A stretch of 64,000 nt of DNA from Rhodoferax sp. (lineage in GTDB: Bacteria > Pseudomonadota > Gammaproteobacteria > Burkholderiales > Burkholderiaceae_C): positions 35,637 through 99,636 of the forward strand of contig NZ_JAUYQD010000024.1 of NCBI RefSeq assembly GCF_030697375.1, in the 5' to 3' direction. The notes under the pieces are model-generated. The model worked only from the letters and a program-made list of their open reading frames with translations, made no database searches and was not told the origin of the DNA. Made by a program: the position numbers and the translations under genes. This document shows positions 16,164 through 24,594 of the stretch, piece by piece. Numbering within the stretch: position 1 is the stretch's first letter; each line of letters starts with the position of its first letter.

Positions 16164-17852
16164 CTAAACATCAAACACCCAATGGATCAATTCCGACAAG
16201 CTAGAAGTTTCTAGATCGCTTGTGGAGCCCCGCAAGAAATCGACCGCAGCACATCGCAATGTGTCCCGAACTTCGCCAGAAGTTTCCCCAGTGGTCGTGT
16301 AGATCTTGACATGTACGGGTGACGACTCAATTGCAACCGCGCATACGTGTTCAACGTCGCGCTTGAATGCAAAAACACTGGCACGACGCATTCGAGATGT
16401 GCCATGGGTATCTACAATCATGAGTTGTGGATTTATTTCGCCATCTTCGTTTGCGAGGAGTGATATGGGGACAGACCATCCGTCATGTTGGCTTTCAGTC
16501 AGCAACTCAATCTCAATGTTTTGCACGGACTGCAAATCTGCAACGATTTCCCGAAGAAAAGTTGGAATGGCATCGGAGTTTATGGCATTTGTCGTCGTTA
16601 CCAGGGCTAGGTCTACAGGACGTACCCTGCGTTCTGCCCCTGGTTCGCCGACCGCAGCAAAATCAACCGACTGTTGACTGGTCTGGAATGAAGCGGAACC
16701 CGATGCCGTGGATAGCGTCTTGTTTTTCCAAATGGTTTTGTGTTTGAGGTCGAGAAAACGGAGTTCTGTCTTGAATGTTTTTAGCTTGGGTGCGAGCTTA
16801 TTGGATGAGTCTTGTTCGACCAGGGGTTGATCGCGTGAATCCATTGCACTGTGTTTAACCCGTTGGGGGTGTGCATCCGAGGATTCAGTAGATTGTGGCG
16901 ACTTTGGTCTTAGTGCCCGCGCACCTTTCAACTCATAACGCAACGAATTGAATGGAAAGGGGTGGGCGCAAGAGCGAAGGTTATAGACTAGGAAGGTCGC
17001 TTTGAGTTGGTCACCAAATGAAAGCCATTTGCCAGAAGCCACCAAGTTGGTCCTGCCCTCAAACGGGAACAGCGCCTGGGGATGTATTGCCTGTTGAGTC
17101 GTGGATGCCTTCAGGCAAGACACGCCAATGTGCTGGGCGGCACGCCACGCCATCGGCTCCATCGATATACGGCCGATGTCGGCAGCAGAGGCTCCGGACA
17201 TTCTTTCAGCCAACTCAATTTTCAACCGGCCTGACTTGTAGTCTAGGGATGCATTGGTGAAAAGGGTCTCCCTGATCAAGGGTGGCAGGAAGAGCTGAGA
17301 GATCAGGCTGCTGGACGATCCAAAATAAAAGCGAATGATCTCCATGCAGGGGATGATGATTCTGTGGTGACCAGGTACTTCGAGCATCACGCAGTAAGAC
17401 TGCGTACATTGCATGTGCCAGGGATGCTCGGACAAGGGCAGCAGAAAACCGTCCTCATTCGGATTCAATCCGGCTTTGATCAATGAGGTGGTGCTTTTGT
17501 CGATCTGTATATCGTCAAACTCTTCCAATTCATAGTCGGGGCGGAGCAATAGTTTGCGATCGCGCCAGATGTCGCCAATCCGCAGAAGCGGGAGCGTACC
17601 GACCGAAACCCACACGCGTCTTTGAAATTTGGGTGGGCTGGTGCATTGGGCGGACAGGAGGACGGATGAATCGATACAGAACCGTGGATCCGTCACCCGG
17701 GAAAGATGCACAAATACGGACGGTTGTTTGCGGCGAACTGTTCGATCGGGAAACGCGATATCTCCGAACCAATCAATACGCCATGCAGTTTGTCCCTCCG
17801 GAAAGGCATGGATTCTGAGGGTTTCACTGGGGGAATTGTCAGTTTTTTCCAA
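16164..17852 (-). CDS. 562-aa protein next to the transposon end, possibly TnsE-like
   Basis: The start is a TTG at 17852 with GGCGGGG just upstream, 11 bases from the terminal repeats. The sequence has a WRIDWFGDI segment near residue 21, a PCMEIIRFYFGSSSSL segment near 180, a low-complexity Ser/Pro/Lys middle (about 320-400) and a C-terminal domain with RRASVFAFKRDVEHV and VAIESS. Overall length (TnsE about 540), the order of an N-terminal WRI..F strand, an EIIR helix, a disordered middle and a C-terminal strand-rich domain recall TnsE of Tn7, but the resemblance is by eye and weak. It could equally be an unknown defence cargo protein. No enzymatic motif is visible. Confidence 0.4.
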   Translation of the reverse strand: MEKTDNSPSETLRIHAFPEGQTAWRIDWFGDIAFPDRTVRRKQPSVFVHLSRVTDPRFCIDSSVLLSAQCTSPPKFQRRVWVSVGTLPLLRIGDIWRDRKLLLRPDYELEEFDDIQIDKSTTSLIKAGLNPNEDGFLLPLSEHPWHMQCTQSYCVMLEVPGHHRIIIPCMEIIRFYFGSSSSLISQLFLPPLIRETLFTNASLDYKSGRLKIELAERMSGASAADIGRISMEPMAWRAAQHIGVSCLKASTTQQAIHPQALFPFEGRTNLVASGKWLSFGDQLKATFLVYNLRSCAHPFPFNSLRYELKGARALRPKSPQSTESSDAHPQRVKHSAMDSRDQPLVEQDSSNKLAPKLKTFKTELRFLDLKHKTIWKNKTLSTASGSASFQTSQQSVDFAAVGEPGAERRVRPVDLALVTTTNAINSDAIPTFLREIVADLQSVQNIEIELLTESQHDGWSVPISLLANEDGEINPQLMIVDTHGTSRMRRASVFAFKRDVEHVCAVAIESSPVHVKIYTTTGETSGEVRDTLRCAAVDFLRGSTSDLETSSLSELIHWVFDV

Positions 17853-17862
17853 AAAACCCCGC

Positions 17863-17924
17863 CAATTTGTCTCGTTAACTACTGAATTTATCTCGCCAAC
17901 TTCTAACTTTTCTCATTTACTTCT
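17863..17924 (-). repeat. Three contiguous ~21-bp repeats: transposase-binding sites at transposon right end
   Basis: Read on the minus strand, three units abut: 17924-17905, 17904-17884 and 17883-17863. They share the pattern AGWAGTNNNYGAGANAARTT. Units two and three are closest (AGAAGTTGGCGAGATAAATT and AGTAGTTAACGAGACAAATT). Tandem sites of about 20-22 bp are the hallmark of TnsB/TniA binding at Tn7-like ends. The terminal TGT lies probably at 17935-17933. The repeats sit between the 562-aa gene and the lipA stop. Confidence 0.75.
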
Positions 17925-17930
17925 GATCAT

Positions 17931-18953
17931 TCACAACGCCCCCAGCGCGTGCCCGGCCTGCTGGTCTGCGTGGTAGCTGGAGCGCACCATGGCCCCTACG
18001 GCGGCGTGTTTGAAACCCATCTCGTACGCACGCGTCTCGAACATCTTGAAGGTGTCGGGGTGCACATAACGTTTGACGGTCAGGTGCGAAGTGCTGGGGG
18101 CCAGGTACTGGCCGATGGTCAGCATCTCGATGTTGTGGTCGCGCATGTCCTGCATGACCTGCAGCACCTCTTCATCGGTCTCGCCTAAGCCCACCATGAT
18201 GCCGCTCTTGGTCGGTACATTGGGGTGCTGCGCCTTGAACTTCTTGAGCAGGTTCAGCGAGAACTGGTAGTCGCTGCCGGGGCGGGCTTCTTTGTACAGG
18301 CGCGGCGCGGTTTCCAGGTTGTGGTTCATCACATCGGGTGGGGCGGCCGTCAAAATCTCCAGCGCGCGGTCGTCGCGGCCCCGGAAATCGGGCACCAGCA
18401 CTTCAATCTGTGTGGTGGGCGAGAGTTCGCGGATGCGGCGGATGCAGTCCACAAAATGCTGGGCGCCACCGTCGCGCAAATCGTCGCGGTCCACGCTGGT
18501 GATGACCACGTATTTGAGCTTGAGCGCGGCAATGGTCTTGGCCAGGTTTTCGGGCTCGTTCACGTCCAGCGGGTCGGGGCGGCCGTGGCCCACGTCGCAA
18601 AATGGGCAGCGCCGGGTGCACTTGTCGCCCATGATCATGAAGGTGGCCGTGCCCTTGCCAAAACACTCGCCGATGTTGGGGCAGCTGGCTTCTTCACACA
18701 CCGTCACCAACTTGTTGGCGCGCAGCGTGTCCTTGATTTCGTAAAAACGGGTGCTGGGGCTGCCGGCCTTGACGCGGATCCAGTCGGGCTTTTTCAGGAT
18801 CTCGCCCTGCACCACCTTGACCGGGATGCGAGAGAGCTTGGCGGCGGCTTTTTGCTTGGCGCTGGGATCGTAGTTTTCCAGGGTCTGGGCTTCACGCACC
18901 GTGGGGTTGGCGGTGGCTTCGGTAGGGCGGGCGTCGTGGGGGGTGTGGCTCAT
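17931..18953 (-). CDS. lipA: LipA lipoyl synthase
   Basis: The protein has 340 residues from ATG 18953, whose ATGA overlaps the lipB stop; the frame is open further upstream only inside lipB. LipA is a radical-SAM enzyme that inserts two sulfur atoms into octanoyl groups on lipoyl domains. The auxiliary cluster motif [12 protein letters not shown] and the radical-SAM motif CTRRCPFC are present, as is the C-terminal RSSYHAD with the Ser ligand. The TGA stop (17933-17931) falls inside the probable transposon terminus, so the transposon may have supplied the stop codon and the last residues may differ from relatives. Confidence 0.96.
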   Translation of the reverse strand: MSHTPHDARPTEATANPTVREAQTLENYDPSAKQKAAAKLSRIPVKVVQGEILKKPDWIRVKAGSPSTRFYEIKDTLRANKLVTVCEEASCPNIGECFGKGTATFMIMGDKCTRRCPFCDVGHGRPDPLDVNEPENLAKTIAALKLKYVVITSVDRDDLRDGGAQHFVDCIRRIRELSPTTQIEVLVPDFRGRDDRALEILTAAPPDVMNHNLETAPRLYKEARPGSDYQFSLNLLKKFKAQHPNVPTKSGIMVGLGETDEEVLQVMQDMRDHNIEMLTIGQYLAPSTSHLTVKRYVHPDTFKMFETRAYEMGFKHAAVGAMVRSSYHADQQAGHALGAL

Positions 18954-19657
18954 GGCGTTAGATAAATGGCGAGCTTTTGGCTCAGGATGTCGGCGGCCTC
19001 GGCCCAACCAACGGATACCCCGATTGTAGAAAGGTCCACCGTCTGCAGCCTGACGTAGCCGCAGGGGTTGATGCGCGAGTAGGGTTCCAGGTCCATGTCC
19101 ACATTGAGCGCCACCCCGTGGTAGGTGCAGTTGCGGCTGACCTTGAGGCCGAGCGCGCCGATTTTTCCCAGGCCGGTGAAGTCGGGGGTGGGCTTGGCGT
19201 CGGACCCCAGTTTCTGCGGCCGTTGTTCCAGCGGCGCATGGCCCGTGGGGTCGTCCAGCCGCACATAAATGCCCGGCGCATGTGCCACGCGGTGGCCGGT
19301 CACGCCAAAGTAGGCCAGGGTCTTGATCAGCGCTTCTTCAATGCGGTAGACGTATTCCTTGACGAAATAGCCCGCGCGCTTCAGGTCGATCAGCGGGTAG
19401 GCCACCACTTGCCCGGGGCCGTGGTAGGTGACCTGGCCGCCCCGGTTGGTTTGCACCACCGGGATGTCGCCGGGCATGAAAATATGCTCCGCCTTGCCCG
19501 CCAGCCCCTGGGTGTAGACCGGTGGATGCTCACAAATCCATAGCTGGTCACGCACGTCCTGCAAGGGCTTGAGGCATCTTTGGGCAGTGAATTCCTGCAT
19601 GGCGGCATAGGTGGGCTCGTAGTCCACGCGGCCGAGGTGATGGATGTCTAGGGTCAT
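18950..19657 (-). CDS. lipB: LipB octanoyl-ACP:protein N-octanoyltransferase
   Basis: The protein has 235 residues. LipB moves octanoate from acyl carrier protein to lipoyl domains, the step before LipA. The motifs [12 protein letters not shown] near 72-83, [11 protein letters not shown] with the catalytic Lys near 171, and INPCGY with the catalytic Cys near 200 are all present. lipB and lipA overlap by four bases and form an operon. The usual upstream neighbour in this family, ybeD, is now about 3.7 kb away because a permease and an AlbA_2 gene lie in between. Confidence 0.95.
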   Translation of the reverse strand: MTLDIHHLGRVDYEPTYAAMQEFTAQRCLKPLQDVRDQLWICEHPPVYTQGLAGKAEHIFMPGDIPVVQTNRGGQVTYHGPGQVVAYPLIDLKRAGYFVKEYVYRIEEALIKTLAYFGVTGHRVAHAPGIYVRLDDPTGHAPLEQRPQKLGSDAKPTPDFTGLGKIGALGLKVSRNCTYHGVALNVDMDLEPYSRINPCGYVRLQTVDLSTIGVSVGWAEAADILSQKLAIYLTP

Positions 19658-19808
19658 GTGAACAGGGTGTCGAGTTGAATCGAGCTAGAAAACACTGCCA
19701 GATTATCTAGGGCGGTTGGTTGGCAGGACATGCGGATGATGGGGGCATTGGGGTAAAGATCGGATTATTTTTGAACCGACTATCCGGTGTAAGCCTTTGA
19801 TTTGTCTA

Positions 19809-19824
19809 TGTAAATCAATTTACA
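19809..19824. promoter_or_regulatory. 16-bp perfect palindrome TGTAAATCAATTTACA-type
   Basis: TGTAAAT-CA-ATTTACA is an inverted repeat (7-bp arms, 2-bp centre) in the 208-bp AT-rich gap between the AlbA_2 stop and the lipB start. It may be an operator for lipBA or a remnant of the inserted segment. The AT-rich stretch also contains two CGGATAA words. No factor can be named. Confidence 0.35.
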
Positions 19825-19865
19825 TCGGATAATTTTTCGGATAAGTCACAGCAATTTATCGCCAA

Positions 19866-21578
19866 CTATCCGATTGGCTCATTTTCGGAAATCACCCAAC
19901 GGGTTGCCTTGCCAGCTCCGGTGGCGACAATCTTGACGCCATTCAGGCCGGTTGCGCGCAGTGCTGCCAGCAGGTTCTTCAACTTGATCAGTTTTTGCTC
20001 CTGAGTCAAGGAGTGGGGCAATTTGTCAAGCAACAGCGAGCGGACTTCCGCCAGCGAGACCGATTTGAACCGCTTGATGTGCTCCAGGATAAGCGTCTTG
20101 TAGTAATGGTCGTCCAGCCCCTTGTTGCGGGTGTAGTCGGTGCGCGTGTCCGTGGCGTCTGCAATATGGGCACAGACGAAGAAGTTGGGTTTGCGTCCTT
20201 CAATCAGCTTGGCCTTGCGCAAAACAGCCGCCTGTTCATCGGCGATGCGGTGCTTTTTCTGCACCCGGTCCAACCAGATCACCTGCTCCAGCGGCAGGTC
20301 GGCGCGCTCCATCAGCATGCGGCTGTAGTTCTCGTCAATTTGTTGGCCATAGATGTTGAACAGCGTCTCCGCCGGAGTGGACCCCTCGTAATCAGGCAGC
20401 GGCAGGTAACGCTTGCGCTGGCTGCTCACCATGTCGCGGATGCCGTAGCCGCCCTTGTCGATCATGCCGATGTTGTTCATGGCAACGGCCAGCCAGGGGT
20501 TGCGGTACACACTGGGCGTGCGCTCGCCAGTGAAGTAGTCCTCGGGCTTGCCGTCCACAAAGCCTCCCAGATTGCTCAAACGCAGCCGCCCCTTTGTTTC
20601 CAGCACCACAATGCGCCCCGCCTGCTCATAGTCTTGGTGCGCCAGGCAGTTGTGCAGGCCTTCCAGGACGACCTGCATGTCGTAGCGGGGCAGCTCAATC
20701 GCCAGCAATTCGGTGGCGGGAAACAGTTTGATGTTGGGATTGCGAATGTGCTGCCCCACTTCGGTAGTGGTCAGCACAAACGGGGGGCCAAAGTGCTTGG
20801 CAATACGCTCGTCGGGCACTTTCCAGGTGATCTCTGCGGTGCTGTTGGGCAGCAGCCCCACGCTCTGCGGTGTGCCCAGCAAGAGCAGGGCCGTGCGGGT
20901 AATGTTCCCATGCAAAGTGATCTTGGCCTTGTCCAGAAACTCCTCGGTGCTCCACAACGCTATTTCCGCTGCCCAGCGCTCTCGCTGGTGTTTGGCGGAA
21001 AATTTCTCGCGCGCCTTGGCAACCGCCGCAGGGTCCAGATCGGCAAGGGTGGCGCGGGGCACCGGTTCCGCACTCCAGTCCAGGCCCGCGATGAGTTCCG
21101 TCAGAATCCCGCGCAGCCGGTCCGGGCGCAGCTCCACCAGGCTGTCGCCGTCGCGCTGCCATGCTTTGTCATGGGCTTGCACGGCTTGTCGGGGCGCATG
21201 GCGTGGCACATGCACCAGCCAGATGACAGCTTTGGTGTCGCTGGCCTGCAGCGCTTCCACCCGCAACCCCATGGACGGCAGACCGGGTGTTTTGCCCAGC
21301 ATGCGGTGAATGATGTTTTCCGGCGTGTAGTCCGCAAAGTCCTGTATGCCGGTGACGGCCAGCGTCTTGTCTTTCACCCCGATGACGATGCAGCCGCCCT
21401 CCATATTGGCCAGCGCAGAGACATAGGACACCAGGTCGTCGCCCTTGCGGCCGGAAATATTGGACTTCAGGCTGGCCCATTCCTTCCACTCATGGCGCTC
21501 GTCCTCTTTGGGGAAGCGCGCTTGGATGAACGCTTGCAACTCTTGGGCAGTCATTCGGATGTTCTGGGTCATGGTCAT
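19866..21578 (-). CDS. AlbA_2 (Schlafen) domain putative DNA-binding/ATPase protein
   Basis: The protein has 570 residues from ATG 21578 (MTMTQNIRMT); a second ATG at 21572 is possible. The frame stays open to 21758, but that part encodes a decayed lipB start, so it is excluded. The N-terminal 150 residues match AlbA_2: HEWKEWASLKSNISGRKGDDLVSYVSALANMEGG and IVIGVKD, here split for brevity by position 20-75. The middle has a divergent GHKL/AAA_4-like part (LEGLHNCLAHQDYE near 340 and GGYGIRDM near 425) seen in RecG-related and toxin- or defence-associated regulators. It stands alone and is likely an accessory gene inserted upstream of lipB. Confidence 0.72.
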   Translation of the reverse strand: MTMTQNIRMTAQELQAFIQARFPKEDERHEWKEWASLKSNISGRKGDDLVSYVSALANMEGGCIVIGVKDKTLAVTGIQDFADYTPENIIHRMLGKTPGLPSMGLRVEALQASDTKAVIWLVHVPRHAPRQAVQAHDKAWQRDGDSLVELRPDRLRGILTELIAGLDWSAEPVPRATLADLDPAAVAKAREKFSAKHQRERWAAEIALWSTEEFLDKAKITLHGNITRTALLLLGTPQSVGLLPNSTAEITWKVPDERIAKHFGPPFVLTTTEVGQHIRNPNIKLFPATELLAIELPRYDMQVVLEGLHNCLAHQDYEQAGRIVVLETKGRLRLSNLGGFVDGKPEDYFTGERTPSVYRNPWLAVAMNNIGMIDKGGYGIRDMVSSQRKRYLPLPDYEGSTPAETLFNIYGQQIDENYSRMLMERADLPLEQVIWLDRVQKKHRIADEQAAVLRKAKLIEGRKPNFFVCAHIADATDTRTDYTRNKGLDDHYYKTLILEHIKRFKSVSLAEVRSLLLDKLPHSLTQEQKLIKLKNLLAALRATGLNGVKIVATGAGKATRWVISENEPIG

Positions 21579-21604
21579 CGTGCTGTTACGTCGTCCGTGA
21601 GGGG

Positions 21605-21672
21605 CGTGAAATTCCTGCTTGCTGGCGTAGTTGGGATCGTAGCCCACGCGGTCTAGATTGCGGATTTCAATG
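21605..21672 (-). pseudogene. Decayed 5' fragment of lipB
   Basis: The minus-strand translation reads IEIRNLDRVGYDPNYASKQEF, which parallels the LipB N-terminus ([15 protein letters not shown]). At DNA level the fragment matches lipB 19589-19654 at roughly 70 % by eye. The start codon is lost (ATT) and similarity stops before codon 30. It marks an older copy of the lipB start left behind upstream of the AlbA_2 gene, with the functional lipB now on the far side. Confidence 0.7.
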
Positions 21673-21822
21673 GCAATAGTAGGTGAAACGCTGCCAGGGG
21701 TGGAGTGGGCGGTACAAACGACAGCTTGCCCTGGGACCGACTTGTATCGGGTTTTCACCTAGCCTTCAAAAATCAAAAGTGTATACAGTTTGCCAACCCC
21801 GAACCATTTTTGGAGAACAGTG

Positions 21823-23343
21823 ATGTCCCACGCCGTCCATCCGGTCGATGAACGATTACCCGCCGGCCAACTCGCCGCCCTCGGTCTGCAGCACGTCTTG
21901 GTGATGTATGCGGGGGCCATTGCCGTGCCGCTCATCGTGGGGCGCGCCCTCAAGCTCAGCCCGGAGCAGGTGGCGGCGTTGATTTCGGCGGACCTGTTTT
22001 GCTGCGGCATCGTGACCCTGATCCAGTCCCTGGGCGCGACCCAGTGGTTTGGCATCAAGTTGCCGGTGATGATGGGGGTGACCTTTGCCTCAGTCGCGCC
22101 CATGGTGGCCATGGCGGGCACCACGCCCGGGGTGGAAGGGGCGCAGCTGATCTTTGGCGCCATCATGGGCGCGGGGGTGCTGTCCATGCTGCTGGCGCCG
22201 GTGGTCAGCCGCATGCTGCGTTTCTTTCCGCCGGTGGTGACCGGCACCATCATCACGGTGATTGGCATCAGCCTGATGCGTATTGGCATCAACTGGATTT
22301 TTGGCAACCCCTTTGGCCCCACGGCGCCCAGCATTGTCAGCCCGGAGAACGCCCGCTGGCTGGCGGAGGTGGGGTCCATGGCCAATGCTGCGGTGCTGCC
22401 CGCCGCCGGTGCCAGCGCGCCCCTGGCGGCCGTGGTGCCCGCCATCCCCAAGGGGCTGGCCCTGGTGGGCTCGGTGCCCAACCCGGCCTACGCGCCGCTG
22501 GCAGGCGTGGCGGTGGCGGCGGTGGTGCTGGTGGCGATATTGCTGATCGCCAAATTCGCCAAGGGCTTTGTCAGCAACATCTCGGTGCTGCTGGGCATTG
22601 TGCTGGGCGGGGTGGTGGCCACGGCCGCCGGCATGATGAACTTCGACAAGGTGGCCAAGGCCCACTGGTTTGAAGTGGTGCTGCCCTTCCAGTTCGGCAT
22701 GCCGGTGTTTGATCCGGTGCTGATCGTGACCATGACGCTGGTGATGGTGGTGGTCATGATCGAGTCCACCGGCATGTTCCTGGCGCTGGGCGAGATGACC
22801 GAACACCCGGTGGACCAGGCTGCTTTGTCGCGCGGCCTGCGCACCGACGGGCTGGGCACGCTGATCGGCGGCATGTTCAACACCTTCCCCTACACCAGCT
22901 TTTCGCAGAACGTGGGGCTGGTGGGGGTGACCGGGGTGCGCAGCCGTTTTGTCTGCGTGGCCGGGGGCCTGATCCTGATCGTGCTGGGTCTGTTGCCCAA
23001 AATGGCCGCGTTGGTGGAGTCGCTGCCCACGGTGGTGCTGGGTGGGGCGGGCCTGGTGATGTTTGGCATGGTGGCGGCCACCGGCATCCGCATCCTGGCC
23101 AATGTCGATTTCAAAGGCAACCGCCACAACGCTTTCATCGTGGCGGTGACCATCGGTATGGGCATGGTTCCGCTGATCGCCCCGAATTTCAAGCAATGGA
23201 TGCCACACGGCCTGCACCCCTTGATCGAGTCGGGCATTTTGCTGGCCTCGCTGAGTGCGGTGCTGCTGAACCTGTTTTTCAACGGCGCCCAAGGCGACAG
23301 TACCCAGGCTGTGCAGGCGGCCAAGCTGGCCGACGCGCACTGA
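21823..23343 (+). CDS. NCS2-family nucleobase (xanthine/uracil) permease
   Basis: The protein has 506 residues from ATG 21823 with TGGAG nine bases upstream; an in-frame start at 21790 lacks support. About 12-14 hydrophobic segments are visible. NCS2 landmarks are LGLQHVLVMYAGAIAVPL (TM1), LPVMMGVTF (TM3 region), LALGEMTE (TM8 Glu) and NTFPYTSFSQNVGLVGVTGV (TM10 with Gln and Asn). The Q-N-x-G signature fits xanthine/urate transporters more than uracil transporters. It is the only plus-strand gene among minus-strand neighbours and breaks the dat-ybeD-lipB order. Substrate is inferred from family. Confidence 0.85.
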   Translation: MSHAVHPVDERLPAGQLAALGLQHVLVMYAGAIAVPLIVGRALKLSPEQVAALISADLFCCGIVTLIQSLGATQWFGIKLPVMMGVTFASVAPMVAMAGTTPGVEGAQLIFGAIMGAGVLSMLLAPVVSRMLRFFPPVVTGTIITVIGISLMRIGINWIFGNPFGPTAPSIVSPENARWLAEVGSMANAAVLPAAGASAPLAAVVPAIPKGLALVGSVPNPAYAPLAGVAVAAVVLVAILLIAKFAKGFVSNISVLLGIVLGGVVATAAGMMNFDKVAKAHWFEVVLPFQFGMPVFDPVLIVTMTLVMVVVMIESTGMFLALGEMTEHPVDQAALSRGLRTDGLGTLIGGMFNTFPYTSFSQNVGLVGVTGVRSRFVCVAGGLILIVLGLLPKMAALVESLPTVVLGGAGLVMFGMVAATGIRILANVDFKGNRHNAFIVAVTIGMGMVPLIAPNFKQWMPHGLHPLIESGILLASLSAVLLNLFFNGAQGDSTQAVQAAKLADAH

Positions 23344-23358
23344 GCTGCGGCTGGCTTT

Positions 23359-23685
23359 TTACAGCACCACTTTGACCATGGGATGGGTGGACAGCGTGCG
23401 GTACAGCTCGTCGAGCTGTTCGCGGCTGGTGGCGGTGATGGTGATGGTGACACCCAGGTACTTGCCGCCTTTGCTCTCGCGCAGCTCGATGGTGCTGGCG
23501 TCAAAGCCGGGGTCAAACGCGTGGGCGATGACGGAAATGGCGTGCACCAATCCCTCCACCTTCAGGCCCATGACCTTGATGGGGAAGAGGGAGGGGTATT
23601 CGATGAGCGATTCCTGGCGGGGGACGCCCGGCGCAGGGGGGCTTGGTGGTGTGGGGGGGGTAGACACGGCGGATGGGGGTTTCAA
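23359..23685 (-). CDS. ybeD: YbeD/DUF493 family protein
   Basis: The C-terminal 80 residues match the small ferredoxin-like YbeD family: YPSLFPIKVMGLKV, VIAHAFDP near 65, ESKGGKYLGVTITI and THPMVKVVL at the end. The N-terminal 27 residues are Pro-rich. The start is uncertain: TTG at 23685, or a GTG six codons later; neither has a good ribosome-binding site. YbeD lies next to lipB in many proteobacteria and is thought to act as a regulatory domain. It is 24 bases downstream of dat. Confidence 0.85.
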   Translation of the reverse strand: MKPPSAVSTPPTPPSPPAPGVPRQESLIEYPSLFPIKVMGLKVEGLVHAISVIAHAFDPGFDASTIELRESKGGKYLGVTITITATSREQLDELYRTLSTHPMVKVVL

Positions 23686-23708
23686 TAAAGCGGGGACAAA
23701 CAGGCGGC

Positions 23709-24587
23709 TTATGGCGCCTTGGCGCGCTGGTAGCCGTCGTACAGGCTTTGGTAGATGGGGCCGGGTGCGCCGTTTCCAACCGGCTGCCCGTCCAGGGTGG
23801 TGATGGCCAGCACCTCTTTGGTGGCGGACGACAGCAGCAATTCGTCGGCCTGCCGCACTTCCTCCAGGGAGATGCGGCGCAATTCGAAGGGAATGCCCTG
23901 GGCGCGGCAGAGGTCTTCAATCAGCCCGTAGCGCACGCCTTCCAGCGCCAGATGGTCCTTGGGTGCGCCCAGCACTTTACCGTCTTTCACCACCCAGACG
24001 TTGCTGGCCGAGGCTTCGCTCAAATAGCCGTGGCGGAACATCACGGTTTCCACCGCGCCCGCGTCAAAGCTGATCTGACGGGCAAACACCGAACCCAGCA
24101 GGCTGGTGCTTTTGATGTGGGCTTTTTCCCAGCGGAAGTCGTCGGCGGTGACACAGGCCACACCCAGGGCGCGCTGCGCGGGTGTAGGCAGCTTCATGGC
24201 ATTGGCCATGGCAAACACGGTGGGCGTGATGTCGTCGGGCATCACATGGTCACGCATGGCCACGCCGCGGGTGATCTGGATGTAGATCAGTTGATCGGTG
24301 TTTTCGGCCTTCTGGCCCGTGGATAGTGCGTAAGCAGCTATCAATTTGGTAGCAATTGCTTTCCACTCGTCGTGGGTGTGGGGCTGGCGGATGCGGGTGG
24401 CGGCCAGGCTGCGGTCCAGCCGCGCCATGTGCTGCGCGAAGCAAAACAGGCGTCCGCCATAGACCGGCACCACCTCGTACACGCCGTCGCCAAAGACAAA
24501 GCCGCGGTCCATGACGCTGATCTTGGCGTCGGGCAGCGCGGTGTAGTCGCCATTGAGGTAGCAGGGGAGTCGGGGCAGGGTGTGCAT
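23709..24587 (-). CDS. dat: D-amino-acid transaminase (PLP class IV)
   Basis: The protein has 292 residues from ATG 24587; the frame extends upstream but overlaps the kinase gene. Class IV aminotransferase motifs are YLNGDYTALPDAKISVMDRGFVFGDGVYE near the N-terminus (given by position 9-37), a lysine in HIKSTSLLGSV near 145 (PLP Schiff base) and YLSEASASNVWVV near 176. It transfers amino groups between D-amino acids and 2-oxo acids, supplying D-Ala/D-Glu. It starts seven bases after the kinase stop. One in-frame copy of a dispersed repeat (24326-24353) encodes part of ATKLIAAYAL near residue 80. Confidence 0.88.
   Translation of the reverse strand: MHTLPRLPCYLNGDYTALPDAKISVMDRGFVFGDGVYEVVPVYGGRLFCFAQHMARLDRSLAATRIRQPHTHDEWKAIATKLIAAYALSTGQKAENTDQLIYIQITRGVAMRDHVMPDDITPTVFAMANAMKLPTPAQRALGVACVTADDFRWEKAHIKSTSLLGSVFARQISFDAGAVETVMFRHGYLSEASASNVWVVKDGKVLGAPKDHLALEGVRYGLIEDLCRAQGIPFELRRISLEEVRQADELLLSSATKEVLAITTLDGQPVGNGAPGPIYQSLYDGYQRAKAP
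24326..24353 (-). repeat. Dispersed GCTACCAAATTGATAGC-type repeat inside dat
   Basis: On the minus strand the segment reads GCTACCAAATTGATAGC followed by TGCTTACGCAC. It is one of five related copies in the window and is read through in frame (ATKLIAAYA). Confidence 0.65.
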
Positions 24588-24594
24588 GGGCGGA

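Larger units (their letters stand above)
1..17935. mobile_element. Cargo and right end of a TniABQ/Tn7-like transposon carrying a dpd-type DNA-modification locus
   Basis: The segment starts inside tniB, continues with tniQ, and ends with three contiguous ~21-bp repeats at 17863-17924 that match the layout of transposase-binding sites at Tn7-like ends. A plausible terminal TGT (minus strand, 17935-17933) lies at the last codons of lipA. Between them lie an IS5-family insertion and a DNA-modification/defence cluster of visibly lower GC than the flanking lip, glp and pil genes. tniA and the left end would lie before the window, so element size, terminal inverted repeats and target duplication cannot be checked. 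The boundary at 17935 is inferred; the repeats themselves are directly visible. Confidence 0.65.

Noticed and set aside
17863..17924. Three similar 21-bp units taken as a CRISPR array
   Set aside because: Units are contiguous with no spacers, imperfect, and lie at the transposon edge; they fit transposase-binding sites.
18954..19007. Longer LipA N-terminus starting inside lipB
   Set aside because: It reads lipB codons in another frame; the ATG at 18953 overlaps the lipB stop as expected for coupling.
19995..21656. Long plus-strand open frame opposite the AlbA_2 gene
   Set aside because: The minus-strand frame has a recognisable AlbA_2 domain; the opposite frame has none and unusual composition.
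22090..23340. 416-codon minus-strand frame opposite the permease
   Set aside because: Extremely His/Gln-rich antisense of a GC-rich membrane-protein gene; no motif.
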